From: Heloderma charlesbogerti
Lineage: Eukaryota > Chordata > Lepidosauria > Squamata > Helodermatidae
Assembly: GCA_026122225.1 (NCBI GenBank)
Contig: JANEZZ010002877.1
Location: 620,001 to 684,000 of the forward strand
DNA length: 64,000 nucleotides
Direction: 5' to 3'
The notes under the pieces are model-generated. The model searched no databases and had not been told where the DNA came from. It saw nothing but the letters and a program-made list of their open reading frames with translations. Positions 30,701 through 42,095 of the stretch are shown here, piece after piece. Both the position numbers and the translations under genes were made by a program. Numbering within the stretch: position 1 is the first letter of the stretch; every line of letters starts with the position of its first letter.

Positions 30701-30993
30701 TCTGGCGCTACTTGGAAATACCCTCTGCTCTTCCCCAGTAGCATATTGGACACCTTCCGACCTGAGGGGCTCATCTTCCGGCGTCATCTCTTTTAGCCTT
30801 GTGATACGTTCCATGGGGTTTTCTTGGCAAGAATACTGGAGTGGTTTGCCATTTCCTTCTCCAGTGGACCACATTTTGTCAGAACTCTCTGCCATGACCT
30901 GTCCGTCTTGGGTGGCCCTGCACGGCATAGCTTATGGCTTCACTGAGTTACGCAAGCCCCTTCGCCACAACAAGGCAGTGATCCATGAAGGGG
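27772..30993 (-). mobile_element. Full-length BovB (RTE clade) LINE with 10-bp target duplication
   Basis: The element reads on the minus strand from CCCCTTCATGGATCACTGCC (5' end, near 30990) to a 3' end of GACTGAACGACTGAACAAC followed by an AAC repeat at 27772-27790. The 10-mer GTCCTGGGAG occurs directly at both edges (27762-27771 and 30994-31003). Its length of 3222 bases equals a complete BovB. It encodes AP endonuclease, RT and the C-terminal domain with only two single-base frameshifts. BovB is established as a horizontally transferred LINE found in squamates and ruminants, among others. Confidence 0.96.
27785..30928 (-). pseudogene. BovB ORF2 (endonuclease + RT), two single-base frameshifts
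   Basis: Segment one (30928-29432, 498 residues) carries the AP endonuclease: LGTWNVRSVNQGKLE, LGISELKWTG, FIIGDWNAKVGSQE and GSDHELLLAKF. Segment two (29435-28440) is the reverse transcriptase: ALISHASKVMLKIL, QAGFRRGRGTRDQI, FIDYAKAFDCVDHNKLW, GVRQGCILSPCLFNLY and RYADDTTLM, with both catalytic Asp present. Segment three (28435-27785) has VVMYGCESWTIRKAERRRIDAFELWCWRRRLRVPW and ends KSRTRLND-stop. The first shift is a one-base loss around 29461-29470 (reading GDLRER for an expected GDL-GTF). The second is one extra A in the run at 28444-28451 (eight instead of seven). All catalytic residues I can name are intact. Confidence 0.93.
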
Positions 30994-31003
30994 GTCCTGG
31001 GAG

Positions 31004-33690
31004 TAGGAATGGACAAATCCAGAGTTTTGGTTTATCTCCATTTCTCATTTTTTCCCAATTTTAATTTCAGTTCATCTCAGACTTTGAGATTTGTTTTAAT
31101 GTTTGCATGAAAATGCAGAAGAAGATTCAAACCTCTGCCAGTGGGGTGCAGGGTAGGGATGCCTGAGCATTGGCAATTGTTGGATATTGGGTCATTGTTG
31201 GATATGCCACTGCGGCTGATTGAGGAGGGGCTGCTGTGGCATCATGAATGTTGTGCAAGTGGTGATACAGAGGTATGTGCTCAAAGTGTATTCCTATTGT
31301 CATAAGTTCATTGGCTTCCTCCATGTGTGGGTGGCATGTGGCACAATCACCATCAGAGCCACTGATTGGTGGGCACTGACAGAGTTTCTGGGACTCTCTG
31401 GGCAGGTCTTCGTTGTAGTACCTCTGTGTCTTGAATAAGATTGTCTCCATAAGAAATATTAATGGATCAAAGTAGTCGGAGGAGGAGGAAGAGGAGGAGG
31501 AAAACACAATTTTCTTACCTATTTCTTAAGTAACGTTACAGATCTGAAAATGTTGGCTGCTTTAAAGTTAAAAAATGCACCAGGAAAAAGAAAAACCAAG
31601 GCAGTTCTGAAAGACTTGACTTTTCTCCCTTCTCTCTCCCATTATATTCTTAGTTCACTGAAAAGTGTTTATTTATGTATAAGATTTACAGTGGTTTATA
31701 ATGTTATGCATATAAATATTTTCTCTATCCACTAGGATCAATAAATGAAAAATGCTTTTACTGCTATAGCGCTGTATTGCATTCCATAATGTAATTACCA
31801 TGATATTACAAAGTCATTTTGCAAAGGGATAGACATTAAAAGGAAAAGAGAAAGGAAGATGACATTATATTACCCCTTAGCTATATTGAAGCAAACTGCT
31901 GGGGATATTGTGGTGTGCATATTCATGTGATCAGGCCTTTTGGTGCAATAAAATAAATTGTGTTTCTAATTATTTGTTTGGGTTGTATTAAGCTGAGCAG
32001 AGCAAGGGATTGCTCATGGTTATTTAAAAGGATTTACTGTGAATGTATTTATAATAATTAGCAACACATTTGACACATACCATATTAACAGGGATACAGT
32101 CTGGTGTCGCACATGTCAAGAATAAAGCTGGGCTAAATAAATTTGGTAACAGAAACATCTTTGTACATTAATGTTATTTTTGCCAATGGTGTTGGCATTG
32201 CTGTTGCTTGAATCAAAAAGGCAACTGGACTGTCAGTACACCTTAGACTCAAAAGTTTTCTGTTCAAGTTATTGGCTTTGACAGCATGAAACTGTGTATT
32301 TTGATTGCCACGGTATGTGTGGAAGACATAAGAACTGGATTTAAATTACCCCAACTTCATCATGGGACAGGATTGACACAACTAAGCTGAATGAAACCAA
32401 TCCCAAAAAGAACTCTCAACTATTGACATCTTTGCCCAAGGAATGATTACAATGGACTGCCCAGCCAGAGCTCAAGCATCTCCTCTGAGCAGTTTCTGTC
32501 TGTAACAAGACCTATCTTCCATAAACCTGTTCCTCACCTTTATTGGAGCCAATGCCAAACCCTGTAGGTTATTCCCGTATGCTCATCTTCAAGATAACAA
32601 TATGGGAGCTATACTCATACAACCCCTGATTTAAAGTATGCCAGGTGTCATGGCCTGGGTAAACTCAAGCTTCCATAGAAATCAGATGTCCGTTCTTGTC
32701 TCAGTCAATTCTATGATCAATTCACAATTTGTCTCAATAAATTGTGAGTTCAGAAGAAATAAGACCAGGAAGCTATAGTTAATGGCGTCTGAACAAATCA
32801 GGATATGAAGCCATGGTTTAAAGTTGGTTTCATCATGTCCTGGCTTGTTCAAAACCCATTAACCATAGATAACTGAAGACTCCTTGCCCAGTTCATTTGG
32901 TCATGAAGCAGCTGTGTGAGGCAATGGCTCATTCATATTACAGAGTAGTGAGCCAAAATAGGGATAATCTCTCTTGAGTTTGCAACGGAGGAGGGACAAC
33001 ATTTAGAAAATGTCTAAAAAATATTGTAAATTATATGCTGACCATTGTTTCCTCACCAAACCTAGCTGTAAAGGAACTACTCAGAATATGGAGAAATGTG
33101 GGTGAGAAGTTACAGGTTTTATCAAATGTTTCTATTTATTGCAGAATTGAATTGATTCTTCTTACTGTCTCAAAACATAAGTGATTCTGTATTCAAATGC
33201 CTCCACTGGAATTTTACAGGCTGTAAATAACTGTAGTAAGTAATAATTAGTGCTCTTTTTGAGATCAAGTTTGAAACATCCATTTTGGAAGACTTCAAAA
33301 TATCATGAAGTTGAACCAACATACAAATATGCTGCTTCAAATTTATAGGCAACTATTAAAGATATTATGCATATATTTATGATGGTGCATAATACCATAT
33401 ATCTCCTTAAAAAGAAGCATCAAGAGAAATTAATAAATGCTTTAGTAGGGGAAGTTAGATTTTTCTGGGCTGAGATGTATTTTAAACAATCTTTACTGAT
33501 AAGATTATAAGTGTTATTTATACTCCTACAAGTTAAGAATTATACTCTCAGGAAGTGGAATATGTTTTATCATGTAAGTCTATCAGCAGATTATTGAAAT
33601 ATACACTGATTCTCTGGTCTGACTCACTGAAGGGTGTTTATCATAGTAGCCTCCAAATCTAGAATCACAGTGAGAAATATTTCATACACA
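31004..33690. other. AT-rich sequence without recognised genes
   Basis: A short GGAGGAGGAAGAGG tract lies at 31479-31500. The block 31740-32200 has long AT-rich runs and few obvious repeat remnants, so it is a candidate for conserved non-coding sequence, but nothing in the sequence proves this. Confidence 0.4.
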
Positions 33691-33696
33691 AATTGT

Positions 33697-33746
33697 GTGT
33701 GTGTGTGTGTGGAGAGGGAGGGAGGGAGGGAGGGAGGGAGGGAGGG
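33697..33746 (+). repeat. (GT)n-(GGGA)n microsatellite
   Basis: A run of nine GT is followed by GGAGAGGGAGGGAGGGAGGG and further GGGA units to 33746. It immediately precedes copy 2 of the dispersed repeat at 33780. Confidence 0.95.
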
Positions 33747-33779
33747 CACTCCTGACAAAGACATTGTCTTTAGTTAAGG

Positions 33780-34120
33780 TGAGACGCCAAAAAAAAAAAA
33801 AGCATTCTGCCATTAAAAGCTTCAAAATTCTACTGCTCATAAAAATGACACCCGTTATTCTAATAATGTGAAACATGGCATCCTTGATCTACCTGATGAG
33901 GTCTACAATTGTGGAAAATGTCAAAGTGGTCCGATAAAATTTGCCATAAGTACCACAAGTTAAAAAGTGCTGAAAAATTACACATTTGTACTTTTTTACT
34001 CCAAGCTACTGCTCAGCATATCATACATTTCTTTAAAATTTTGCTGGAAACTACTGATGTACTTTATTGATGTTTGTTGATAATGTGCCTTTCAGAGGTT
34101 TAGTGAAGTTCTGAGGAGTA
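33780..34120. repeat. Dispersed repeat of unknown class, copy 2
   Basis: Counterpart of 8740-9010: ATTCTGCCATTAAAAGC, ATCTACCTGATGAGGTCTA, AAAAAGTGCTGAAAAATT and ACATTTCTTTAAAATT in the same order. This copy has an extra segment of about 50 bases (33985-34030) absent from the other. The family is not identified. Confidence 0.7.
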
Positions 34121-34937
34121 GTTCAAAAGATATTAAGATTTTTCTGCACCATAAAAGCCTATGGCACCAACTACTGGCAAAATTATGTTTGGCATGCTCA
34201 GTTTCATTCTGAAGCTAGAATGCTGCCAGTACTCCAATGTTTTCAGAGGAATTCCAGTCAGCTTTCTGTCAGCATTCCTGACAGTAGGGGAGGGGTAGCA
34301 GAAAACTGTAAACTGAGATAAGAGTGAGATACTTTTGAAAGTTGAGGGAATCACTCTCACTGATGGATAGATCAACTTTTATCACTAATTCACAATTAGT
34401 GAATTATCCACAGAATGGAACCATCTGAGGCATATGAGACCCCCTCATAAATAGCACCTAGAACCCTCAAAACAGAGTGCATACTGCATGCTGAGGGTTA
34501 AAAAGCCAGGCTCTGTGAGGCATGTGACCCCTTCAGTAGTTTGGGGGTTTATATTTCATGTAATTTTATTTGAATACATGATAAGAACCATTTTCTCTTA
34601 GAATTTGTGCTAATCAGACTCCTTGAACATTGCTGTAGCTGCAAAAAATACAATTAATACGTGCTTGCAGAAATGCAGTCATTACAAAATAATACATAAA
34701 AAGTGGTTTAATAAAACTTTAAGAAAGGAATTTTACATCCAAATGTGCAAGGGGGCTGCAAGCTACATGTATCTTTAATGGTTTATTCTCTACTCTACAA
34801 CGTAAAGGCTGTTACTGTGAAATTTTCTGTGTCTCAGGAATAAGGGAATCCCACACTCTCCAAGAATAGGTGTTTTAAAAGTATGTAGACATTACTCAGC
34901 TTACAGCCTTTCTGGGGTTCAATATTCAAGGTGCCTG

Positions 34938-35380
34938 GTGTCTCCATGTTCTCTATGCAAGAAACATATCTGGGCAAGAAAAAAAAAAAAAAGACTGCCT
35001 CAGTTGAATCTGACTGCCCCTGCTTTTGATTGGTTGGTAGGAAAGGTTGTTTTTCAGGGGATAAAACTGTCCCTATTGGTCAGTGGGGTGGGGCATGACC
35101 TTGCAGGGTCACATAGGCCCTGTTGGGCCAATCTGGGGATGGTTTGGGAATGGCCCTTTGGGCTCTAAAACCTCATCCCATTGGTCCATGGTGGCATAAC
35201 AAGTTCATAGACGGGTCACCTGACCTGACCAGCTCATCGCTCCTTCCGGGGCAGGACTTCTGAAGGTGGGACTTCCGGCTAGGGTGGGACTTCCGGTCTC
35301 CAAAGGGGGGGGTACCTGTCACTTTTGAAAAAGGGGCATGGTTTAGAGTTTGATGCGGGTACCCCCCTTTCACTACTTAA
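34938..35380. other. GC-richer segment with no recognised family
   Basis: Between AT-rich flanks this segment has GGGTGGGACTTCCGGC-type units repeated (GGTGGGACTTCCGG at about 35265 and 35284) and GGTACC runs on both sides of 35315-35365. No open frame matches a known protein. It may be a decayed DNA transposon. Confidence 0.3.
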
Positions 35381-35384
35381 GTTG

Positions 35385-37520
35385 ACTTGCAAGAAAGAAA
35401 ATTCAAATACCTTGGGAAGGGATTTCTTTTTTAAAAAAATTCAGGAATTTCAATGTAGCAAAGATATTTATGTAAATTCCAGCAAAAGATTGAGTTTAGA
35501 GGGACATGTTTAGGGAACACCACTAGACTGAATATTCTTGGGCAGATGTATGTAATTGTGATGTTATAGTTTAAGTTTTATATTCATGTAGTTTTTAGGT
35601 ATTCCTAAATTTGTGACAGAAAATGCCTCAAGTAGGTTGACAATTACATATGTTGTTAAGAAACCATGTATAAAATACTTGTCTTTTAACATCCCCAGAT
35701 TTCTTGCATTCAAGAAGATCACCCACAAGAAGATCACCCACAAGATAGGGTCTAATATGTTACAAACCAGTTCAAGGGGCACTATGTTGAGCTTCAAAGC
35801 AATTAAACTTGAAATGGCTGGCAAGAAACAGATTCAAAGTTCCTCTACAGTACGATGTCTGTCATAAATGCTGGTTACAAGTTTGAGGGGGACCTGTCAC
35901 CTGGCAAGGTATTTTTCTTTAACAGTCTTCAATTGGAACACTCAAAAAACTCTGACCACTTTTGCCATTCCTAGTCTTCTTCTCTGTCTCTCCCTTGAAG
36001 CTAACAAGCCCTACCTATAACACATGGACATATGTCTTTATCCCCCATCTCTTAGGCAGAAACCTTCCCTCCCCTTTTCCCCTGGAAATTACACTAGTCC
36101 TAATGAAATTACTTTAGCATCCCTCAGAATCCATATAGAAGTTTCAGGTTACCAGTTGGTCATACCTCCAGTAACATTCAAAGTCAGTTTGAGTTGGCCA
36201 TGGATTATTACTACAGATGTACAAATCTGTATGTCAAAGATTTCAAAGAAAGAAGAAAAGCTATCCACATAGAGTAATAAGATGTGATAGAGCACTGTGG
36301 AGAGGATGATTGATTGAATGGAGAAAGACACAGAGACAGAAAGATGTAGCACTTGGAAAAGAAGTAAACATGCAAAGAAAAATTGAATATATTAAGGGGT
36401 GGGAACAACATAATTTAGAAAGATACCATCTTGAGAAGGACTTACATTTTCATATTGCTTTCTACACAGACCTTTTTGCACACATCTCAGAGAGTCCATC
36501 ACTCACTCGTAGAATTCAGTCACCTCTAGGGTGAAGGTGATGGAAAAACACAGGCTAGAGAAATGTTATGAAATGAGATGGGGTGGGGGACTGGAAGAAA
36601 ACAATGCTATACAGAGGAAAAATGGATATGACTTAGTACCTGATACTGAACAATGCCTCCAGGAGTAAACACTCGAGCCCTTCAGCTTTGCAGCACAGTT
36701 TGATTAGCAAAATGATAAAGTACTTAAACATATCAGAGTCCAATGCATGATATAAAAGATAGCTAAAGATTCAGAGAACAATATATTCTAATTTATGAGG
36801 TTAACTCTGGTGTCATAAGTGCCTTGCTTTTCCTCCATCGGTTGCCTCTTCTTCTCATGAACTTTGTCAATGGCTGTCTTTACACAAACAACAGTAGAGA
36901 GACCACAGTGAGATTTTAAATGCATTGATACAGTTGTATAGTACATACAAGGTGGTGCATAAAGGGCAGGACTCTCCTGCTGACTTCCACTCAGCAGGAG
37001 AGTCCCCAAATGCAGCTGGGCTGGCTTACCACATTTTGAAGTAAGTGAAGCAGTAACACAGGACTACCTAAAGAGTGGAGTAGGTGTAAGACCATTAAGT
37101 CCAGCATCTAAAACTGCATCACTTTGAATACATGTACATTGTATATTGTAACAATGGCAGGTGTTCCGAAATGATAGGATGTCATCCATATTATTACAGT
37201 GCCACTTCAGTTAAACACCTGTTAATCCTATGCATGATATAAAGGAGCTGAAGCCCATTCAAATCTCTTGTCATCCTCATCCAGAAACTCACCAGGTGGC
37301 CTTAATAGCGGCCTTAATAGTAATAGTACTGGCAAACATAACCGGCACTAATGCATTCATCCTACTGTTTCTGCTTTCAGAGTACACTGAATCAGCCAAT
37401 CACATTAGCCATGTTTAGGCATTTGCCAAGAATGCATGGAGGGAAGACATGAGCCTCACTCAAATGACCTCTTCCCCACCAGGTACAAATTTGACAAAAA
37501 CTTAGAGTGATTTTTACTCT
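35385..37520. other. No recognised feature
   Basis: Unique-looking AT-rich DNA. Apart from the 15-base tandem duplication near 35713, I see no repeat ends or coding text. Confidence 0.45.
35701..35740 (+). repeat. Short tandem duplication of 15 bases
   Basis: AAGAAGATCACCCAC occurs twice head to tail at about 35713-35742. It is a small local duplication. Confidence 0.8.
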
Positions 37521-37526
37521 GTCTTG

Positions 37527-37722
37527 AATCATAGAATAGTAGGGTTGGAAGGGGCCTACAAGGCCATCGAGTCCAACCCCCTGCTCAATGCAGGAATCCA
37601 AGTCAGAGCATCCCTGACAGATGGCTGTCCAGCCTCGTCTTGAATGCCTCCAGGGTGGGAGAGCCCACTATCTCCGTAGGTCATTGGTTCCATTGTCGTA
37701 TTGCTCTAACAGTCAGGAATCC
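37527..37722 (-). mobile_element. CR1 3'-end fragment
   Basis: AATCATAGAATAGTAGGGTT, GGAAGGGGCCTACAAGGCC and CAACCCCCTGCTCAATGCAGG are the antisense of the CR1 3' UTR at 7860-7950. The fragment stops at CTAACAGTCAGGAA, where the CR1 C-terminal coding part would continue, and abuts a truncated palindrome element. Confidence 0.88.
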
Positions 37723-38128
37723 TCGACGGGGAGGGAGGCGCTCTGTCCCTCCCCCCAGAATCCTGCCTGGCCGGCTCCACTCTGCGGGGATTCCACGGAG
37801 CTGCCGGCCAGCTCTGCCCGCAGCCGGACATCCGGCTGCTGGGCAGCAGGGACGCAAATGGTGGTAGCCGTATCCGCCGCCGCCGCTTGCATCCTTGTAC
37901 TTAACCGTGATAGGCTATGTAAATCTTTACGTAGCCTATCATAGCAAAGTAAAAAACAAAACAAAATGCATATGCAAATGGCAGCGGCTACAGCAGCCGC
38001 CATTTGTGTTTGCTACTTTTCGCTGTTCTAGCCTACATAAATATTTACGTAGGCTAGAACGGCTAAAAATAGCCGCCGTAGCTGCTGACATTTGCGTATG
38101 CTGTGCCCATACATTTGTGTCCTCATGT
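37723..38128. mobile_element. Palindrome-core element, truncated copy C
   Basis: From GGGGAGGGAGGCGCTCTGTC onward the sequence follows the interior of copies A2 and B, including GCCGGACATCCGGCTGCTGG, and has two palindromes (37903-37945 and 38024-38067; the second has half-site TAGCCTACATAAATAT). Neither TAGGGATGT end is present: the left joins CR1 sequence and the right fades near 38128. It is a broken copy. Confidence 0.75.
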
Positions 38129-38372
38129 ATTTAGAATTCCTTCATCTGTAGCTGTTTGTTATTCCACTGAGAAAACCTATCCTTTTTGCCTTTGTTCATC
38201 TGATTATTCTATATGAAAATTATTAACACACCTAAAATTTCAAACTTGTTCTCAGCTACCCAGGGCTATGTTGTGGATTTCAAAAGGGAAAAAATAATAT
38301 TTGCAATAGTGAAATTCATCACTAAAATGAAGATTTATGGCTCCGCTCATACATTTTAAGGATATTTCAGGG

Positions 38373-38690
38373 TAGGGATGTACAAATCCCTTATCTTCTT
38401 CCATGCGGGGGCATCCATGGTGGGGGGGAGGCGATCCGTCCCTCCCCCTGGAAGACTCCCCAGCTGGCTCCGCTTCACGGCAAGGCCGCAGAGCTGCTGG
38501 CCAGGGCCGGCCACAGCCAGACTTCCAGCCGCTGCCGGGCTGCTGTGGCTGCAAATGGCGGCCATCGTAGCGGCTGCCATTTGTGTCCTTGCATTAAGCC
38601 GTGATAGGCTACGTAAGTATTTACGTAGCCTATCATGGCAAAAGGCAGGGACGCATATGGCGGCTGCTATGGCATTTGCGTCCCTGCCTG
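38373..38690. mobile_element. Palindrome-core element, copy D joined to a MITE
   Basis: The left end TAGGGATGTACAAATCCC is intact. It is followed by the GGCGATCCGTCCCTCCCCC block, a GCAAATGGCGGCCATCG module, one palindrome (38599-38640), and a closing GACGCATATGGCGG / GCATTTGCGTC hairpin. The other terminus is missing: at about 38690 the sequence passes into the interior of the GCAATCCTAT MITE family. Confidence 0.78.
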
Positions 38691-38994
38691 CACTCTGAGG
38701 TCGGTTCCTGGAGAACCGCATCCCCCCCACCTTGTAGGCAGCGTGGATTGTCCCTGGTCTCTGGGCTTGGAAGGTCAGCATGGAGTGGGGCAAAAGGGGG
38801 CATCCCAGAGGCAGGGAGTGTGAAAGTGCCAGTACGACATTTCCTATGTGTTGTCCGGCCTCACCGTAAATGCAGGATGGCTGGAATGCAGAGGAGACAA
38901 TCCCCTCTGCACTCCTCTCACTGTGCATTGCATAGACGGTTGCCTCCAAGTTCGGAGGTGGCCACCTATCCCAATAGGATTGCTCCCTCCAGGC
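38690..38994. mobile_element. Right part of a GCAATCCTAT MITE
   Basis: CTCTGAGGTCGGTTCCTGGA matches 3822-3845 and the right end CCCAATAGGATTGCTCCCT matches 13780-13797. The left half of the MITE is absent, replaced by copy D of the palindrome element. Confidence 0.72.
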
Positions 38995-39090
38995 ACAATC
39001 CTATGTGAGTTTAGATAGAAAAAAGTTCTACAACTCCCAGCATTCCCCAGCCAGCCATGCTGTCTAAATGTGTGTAGGACTACACCTGAA
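38994..39090. mobile_element. Short fold-back MITE with CACAATCCTATG end
   Basis: GGCACAATCCTATGTGAGTT, TACAACTCCCAGCATTCCCC, then GCTGTCTAAATGTGTGTAGG give a hairpin-like element of about 95 bases. The left half matches 14030-14092. Confidence 0.6.
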
Positions 39091-39134
39091 CTAAAACAAT
39101 AACTATGAAGATGAACCAAACCTGTGTATTGTCT

Positions 39135-39645
39135 TTGAGAAGAGATTTATTTGTTTGTTTGTTTATTTCTTTATTATATTTCTATACCGCCCCATAGCTG
39201 AAGCTCTCTGGGCAGTTTACAGAAGTTAAAACATTAAAATGCAATATACAAAGTTTAAAAACCATTTACATAAAAACATATGGACAATATATGCAACAAC
39301 ATATACGCAAAACAACTTTGTACTAAAAGCATTCTTTTAAAAAATCCAACAATAAAACACAGCTTAAAACAACATTGCCTAAAACAGTATACAGAAGTTA
39401 GCAGAATGAACAGCAGTTCTAAAAAGGGAAGGCCTGCCGGAATAATAGTGTCTTTAATGCCTGCTTAAAAGCCTTCAGTGAGGTCAGCGAGCACATTTCA
39501 ACTGGCAGGTCGTTCCAAAACTGAGGGGCAGCAAAGGAAAAGGTCCTTTTGCGTGAGGCTGCCAGTAATACGAAAAAACTTCTATTTGGATGGAATAGAA
39601 TGTGAAAGTGTCTAGCATCCACCAGGCTGCCAGTTCAGAGCTAAT
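39135..39645 (-). mobile_element. L2 3' end with C-terminal coding remnant
   Basis: On the minus strand, the frame 39622-39419 reads RTFSFAAPQFWNDLPVEMCSLTSLKAFKQALKTLLFRQAFPF, the L2 C-terminal tail. It is followed by A-rich 3' UTR and CTTCAGCTATGGGGCGGTATA with a (TTTG/TTTA)n complement tail at 39145-39175. The 5' part is missing. Confidence 0.8.
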
Positions 39646-40593
39646 TTATGACAAAGTTACTAACGTTGTCATAAAGGAGTGATTTATTGCCGGAAAATAA
39701 TACTACGCTTGCTAGAGGCTGCAAAGAATGGCATGTTACAGTAGCTAGACATGGAACAAACAAGTCAGTTGGAAAGAACCTTTTTTTGGCATTGTATTGT
39801 AAGTTGTCAACATCATGTTCTGTCTTCTTTTTCTAAACAAAAAAAAGATGCAGCAAATTGTATGAAACAATTCTCTGAATTTTGTGCATTAGATCCATTA
39901 GTCAGATAAGCTATGCTGTAAAGCAGGGGCAGGGAACCTCTGGACTGTAAGGTCTCCAAGTCCAGAGACTCTCCCCAGGCAGTGCCCACTCTCCATGACC
40001 CACACATCCACCCAGCTGTCCTAGCGGCTGCTCCACTCTGGTGCAGTGAAGAGGTAATTAGGCTGGCCAAACTGGGGGGGGGGGTAGGGGGCAAAGCGGG
40101 CTCCAGCTTCAGAGCATTCTCCTCTAGGAAGCCCAGAAAAAAATTGAAATGTGGCAATGAGGAAACAGGGAAAAAAACTTCAGGGGAGGGAGGTGGAGAG
40201 CCAGCGAGTGCACAGCCCACAGTGCATAAGGGCATGATGTTTTTTTGCAGCCTGCTTAGTTTTTCTAAGTAATTCAGCGTCATCCATAAACTCGGTCACT
40301 CCTGAATCCATTTTTTTAAATATTCAGAGAGTAACCCTTTGCCAAATACAGTTTACGGTTCATCTAACGGCCTGCCCATCTGTCCATGTAATCACATACA
40401 TGAAATAATGTATTTGAAGGCCTTCTTGTTGTGTTGTGTTGTTTCTGGCAGAGGTTTGGTTGGTGGGCATGAGGGAAAGGGCTTTTTCCATCATGGCACC
40501 CAGATGATAGAACATTCTGCTGAAAGATGCTCAAGTAGTTCCCCTCATTGCCCAATTTCAAGCAGGTATTAAACACTGTATCATTTCAGTTGG

Positions 40594-40594
40594 A

Positions 40595-40663
<69 letters not shown>
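40594..40663 (+). repeat. (AC)n(AT)n compound microsatellite
   Basis: About seventeen AC units pass directly into about seventeen AT units. It is a pure simple repeat and likely length-polymorphic. Confidence 0.97.
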
Positions 40664-40665
<2 letters not shown>

Positions 40666-40961
40666 CAAAGTTGGGAGTTAGTTGGTTGTCCCTTTTGGAC
40701 TGCCTTCCCATTGACTGATTCTCATGAAACACACTTCATTGGAAAGCTCTTGACATGCAGATTCCACAAATAACAATATTCACTGTAACTCAAAGTTGGG
40801 AGTTTATTTATGTCTGTAAAGCTTAAAAAAAAAGAATTAGGCTATCTTCTATAACAATATACTATAAAGTTTTATTTTAAATATAAAAACATGTCAAGTA
40901 TAATTAAACAAACTTAATGAATTGCAAATTGGAGCAAAATGAAATATGAACACAAAAAAGA

Positions 40962-41235
40962 CTCTGTACACCTTTATAAACAGAGGTGCAGGCCAAAGTA
41001 CAATGATATGCCACTAATATACAGCCTGTAAACAAATCATGAAGGGATTAAGAGATGCCACAGTTAAAAGTAACCCAGACAAAGTTTAGTTATTGCTCAG
41101 AAAGGAAGTCTCTAGCTGTTAAATTTAACAAAATAGCATTTAAAAGTCTCTGTACACCTTTATAAACACTGGTGCAGGCCATAATACAATGATATGCCAG
41201 TAACATACAGCCTGTAAACAAATCATGAAGGGATT
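40962..41235 (+). repeat. Local direct duplication of an 88-bp unit
   Basis: CTCTGTACACCTTTATAAAC through ATCATGAAGGGATT occurs at 40962-41049 and again at 41148-41235, offset by 186 bases with about 90% identity. The 98 bases between are unique. It may be part of a larger tandem structure or a tandemly organised element. Confidence 0.85.
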
Positions 41236-41399
41236 TTCATTGCCATGAGTCATGTGCGCTCGTTGGCAAACCTCAAGTTGTCGATGGACCACAAGGACAT
41301 TACCATGGCTGCCCTGGAGTTTACACTAAGAACATTGTATTTAAGGAAGTTTAGTAAAGATTAAAAAATGTAATATTTTGAATGTTTCAATAAATGCAG

Positions 41400-41637
41400 T
41401 TAGTTAAGTTGAACCTTTCATTAAATTTGATATTTCCCTGAGAACTGTTTTTATGGGTAGCCTCCTGGTTTTCATTTAATTTCCTCTCCTGTTTCTGCTG
41501 TTTTCTTTTTATTGGTTTCATCTTTGACTATACTTACATTGTTTGGTTATATTAATTTATTTTTCAGATATTGTAAGCCACCTTGAGTGGTCAGGATATA
41601 GAAAGACAGGATATACATTTTAATATTAACAAAAAAT
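41400..41637 (+). mobile_element. L2-like 3' UTR fragment
   Basis: T-rich text ending in TTGTAAGCCACCTTGAGTGG and GATATAGAAAGACAGGATAT matches the usual end of L2-type 3' UTRs. No coding part was found. Confidence 0.5.
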
Positions 41638-41689
41638 ATGTGTTCATATATTCAATAGCACTTTTTCATTTGTAACTTCCATCTGGTTA

Positions 41690-42095
41690 CCAATGTATCC
41701 GGAAAGCTACAAAGAATCAACACTGGAGGGAACCAGCAGAGGAGCTGGCACCCGGTTTCGATGAAAGCTGGGAAGTTTGGAGATCATTGAAAAGACTGCA
41801 TACAGGTGTAACAAGATCTAAAGACACTTTGAATAAATGGGGTTATCCGGTGATCTCTGCCCTGTGCGACTGCGGAGACTTGCAGACAACAACACATATG
41901 TATACTTGTCCTTGTGCCCTGACTACACATGAGGACCTTATGACAGTGCAACAGAACGCAATTAATGTTGCTAGTTTTGGGGCAAGATTTGTCTAATGTC
42001 TATATATTTTAACTTCTACATTTTATATTTTAAATGTTATGTGTTATAGTATGTTTTTTAATTGTGATGCTTCTGACACGAATAAATAAAAAAAC
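41690..42095 (+). mobile_element. 3' end of a non-LTR retrotransposon, clade uncertain
   Basis: The frame 41787-41996 reads MKRLHTGVTRSKDTLNKWG and then LCDCGDLQTTTHMYTCPC, the Cys/His-rich C-terminal block (CxCG-x-QTTxH-x-x-x-CP) also seen at 56550-56876. It ends in a stop, then an AT-rich 3' UTR and a GACACGAATAAATAAAAAA tail. The clade may be Ingi/Vingi-like; I cannot decide without a search. Confidence 0.72.

Noticed and set aside
31127..31507. 126-residue frame with poly-Ser start
   Set aside because: The Ser run comes from a GGA/GAA tract; the rest shows no conserved motif or splice context.
31740..32200. Possible conserved regulatory element or exon
   Set aside because: It looks unique and AT-rich, but conservation cannot be judged without an alignment and there is no open frame.
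37713..38003. Ala-rich frames over GC-rich segments (also near 44072, 57484 and 58656)
   Set aside because: They lie entirely in the GC-rich body of palindrome elements, differ between copies and are not conserved.
40339..40572. Small open frame with several Cys and His
   Set aside because: The spacing does not fit a known zinc-binding motif and the surroundings look like decayed repeats.
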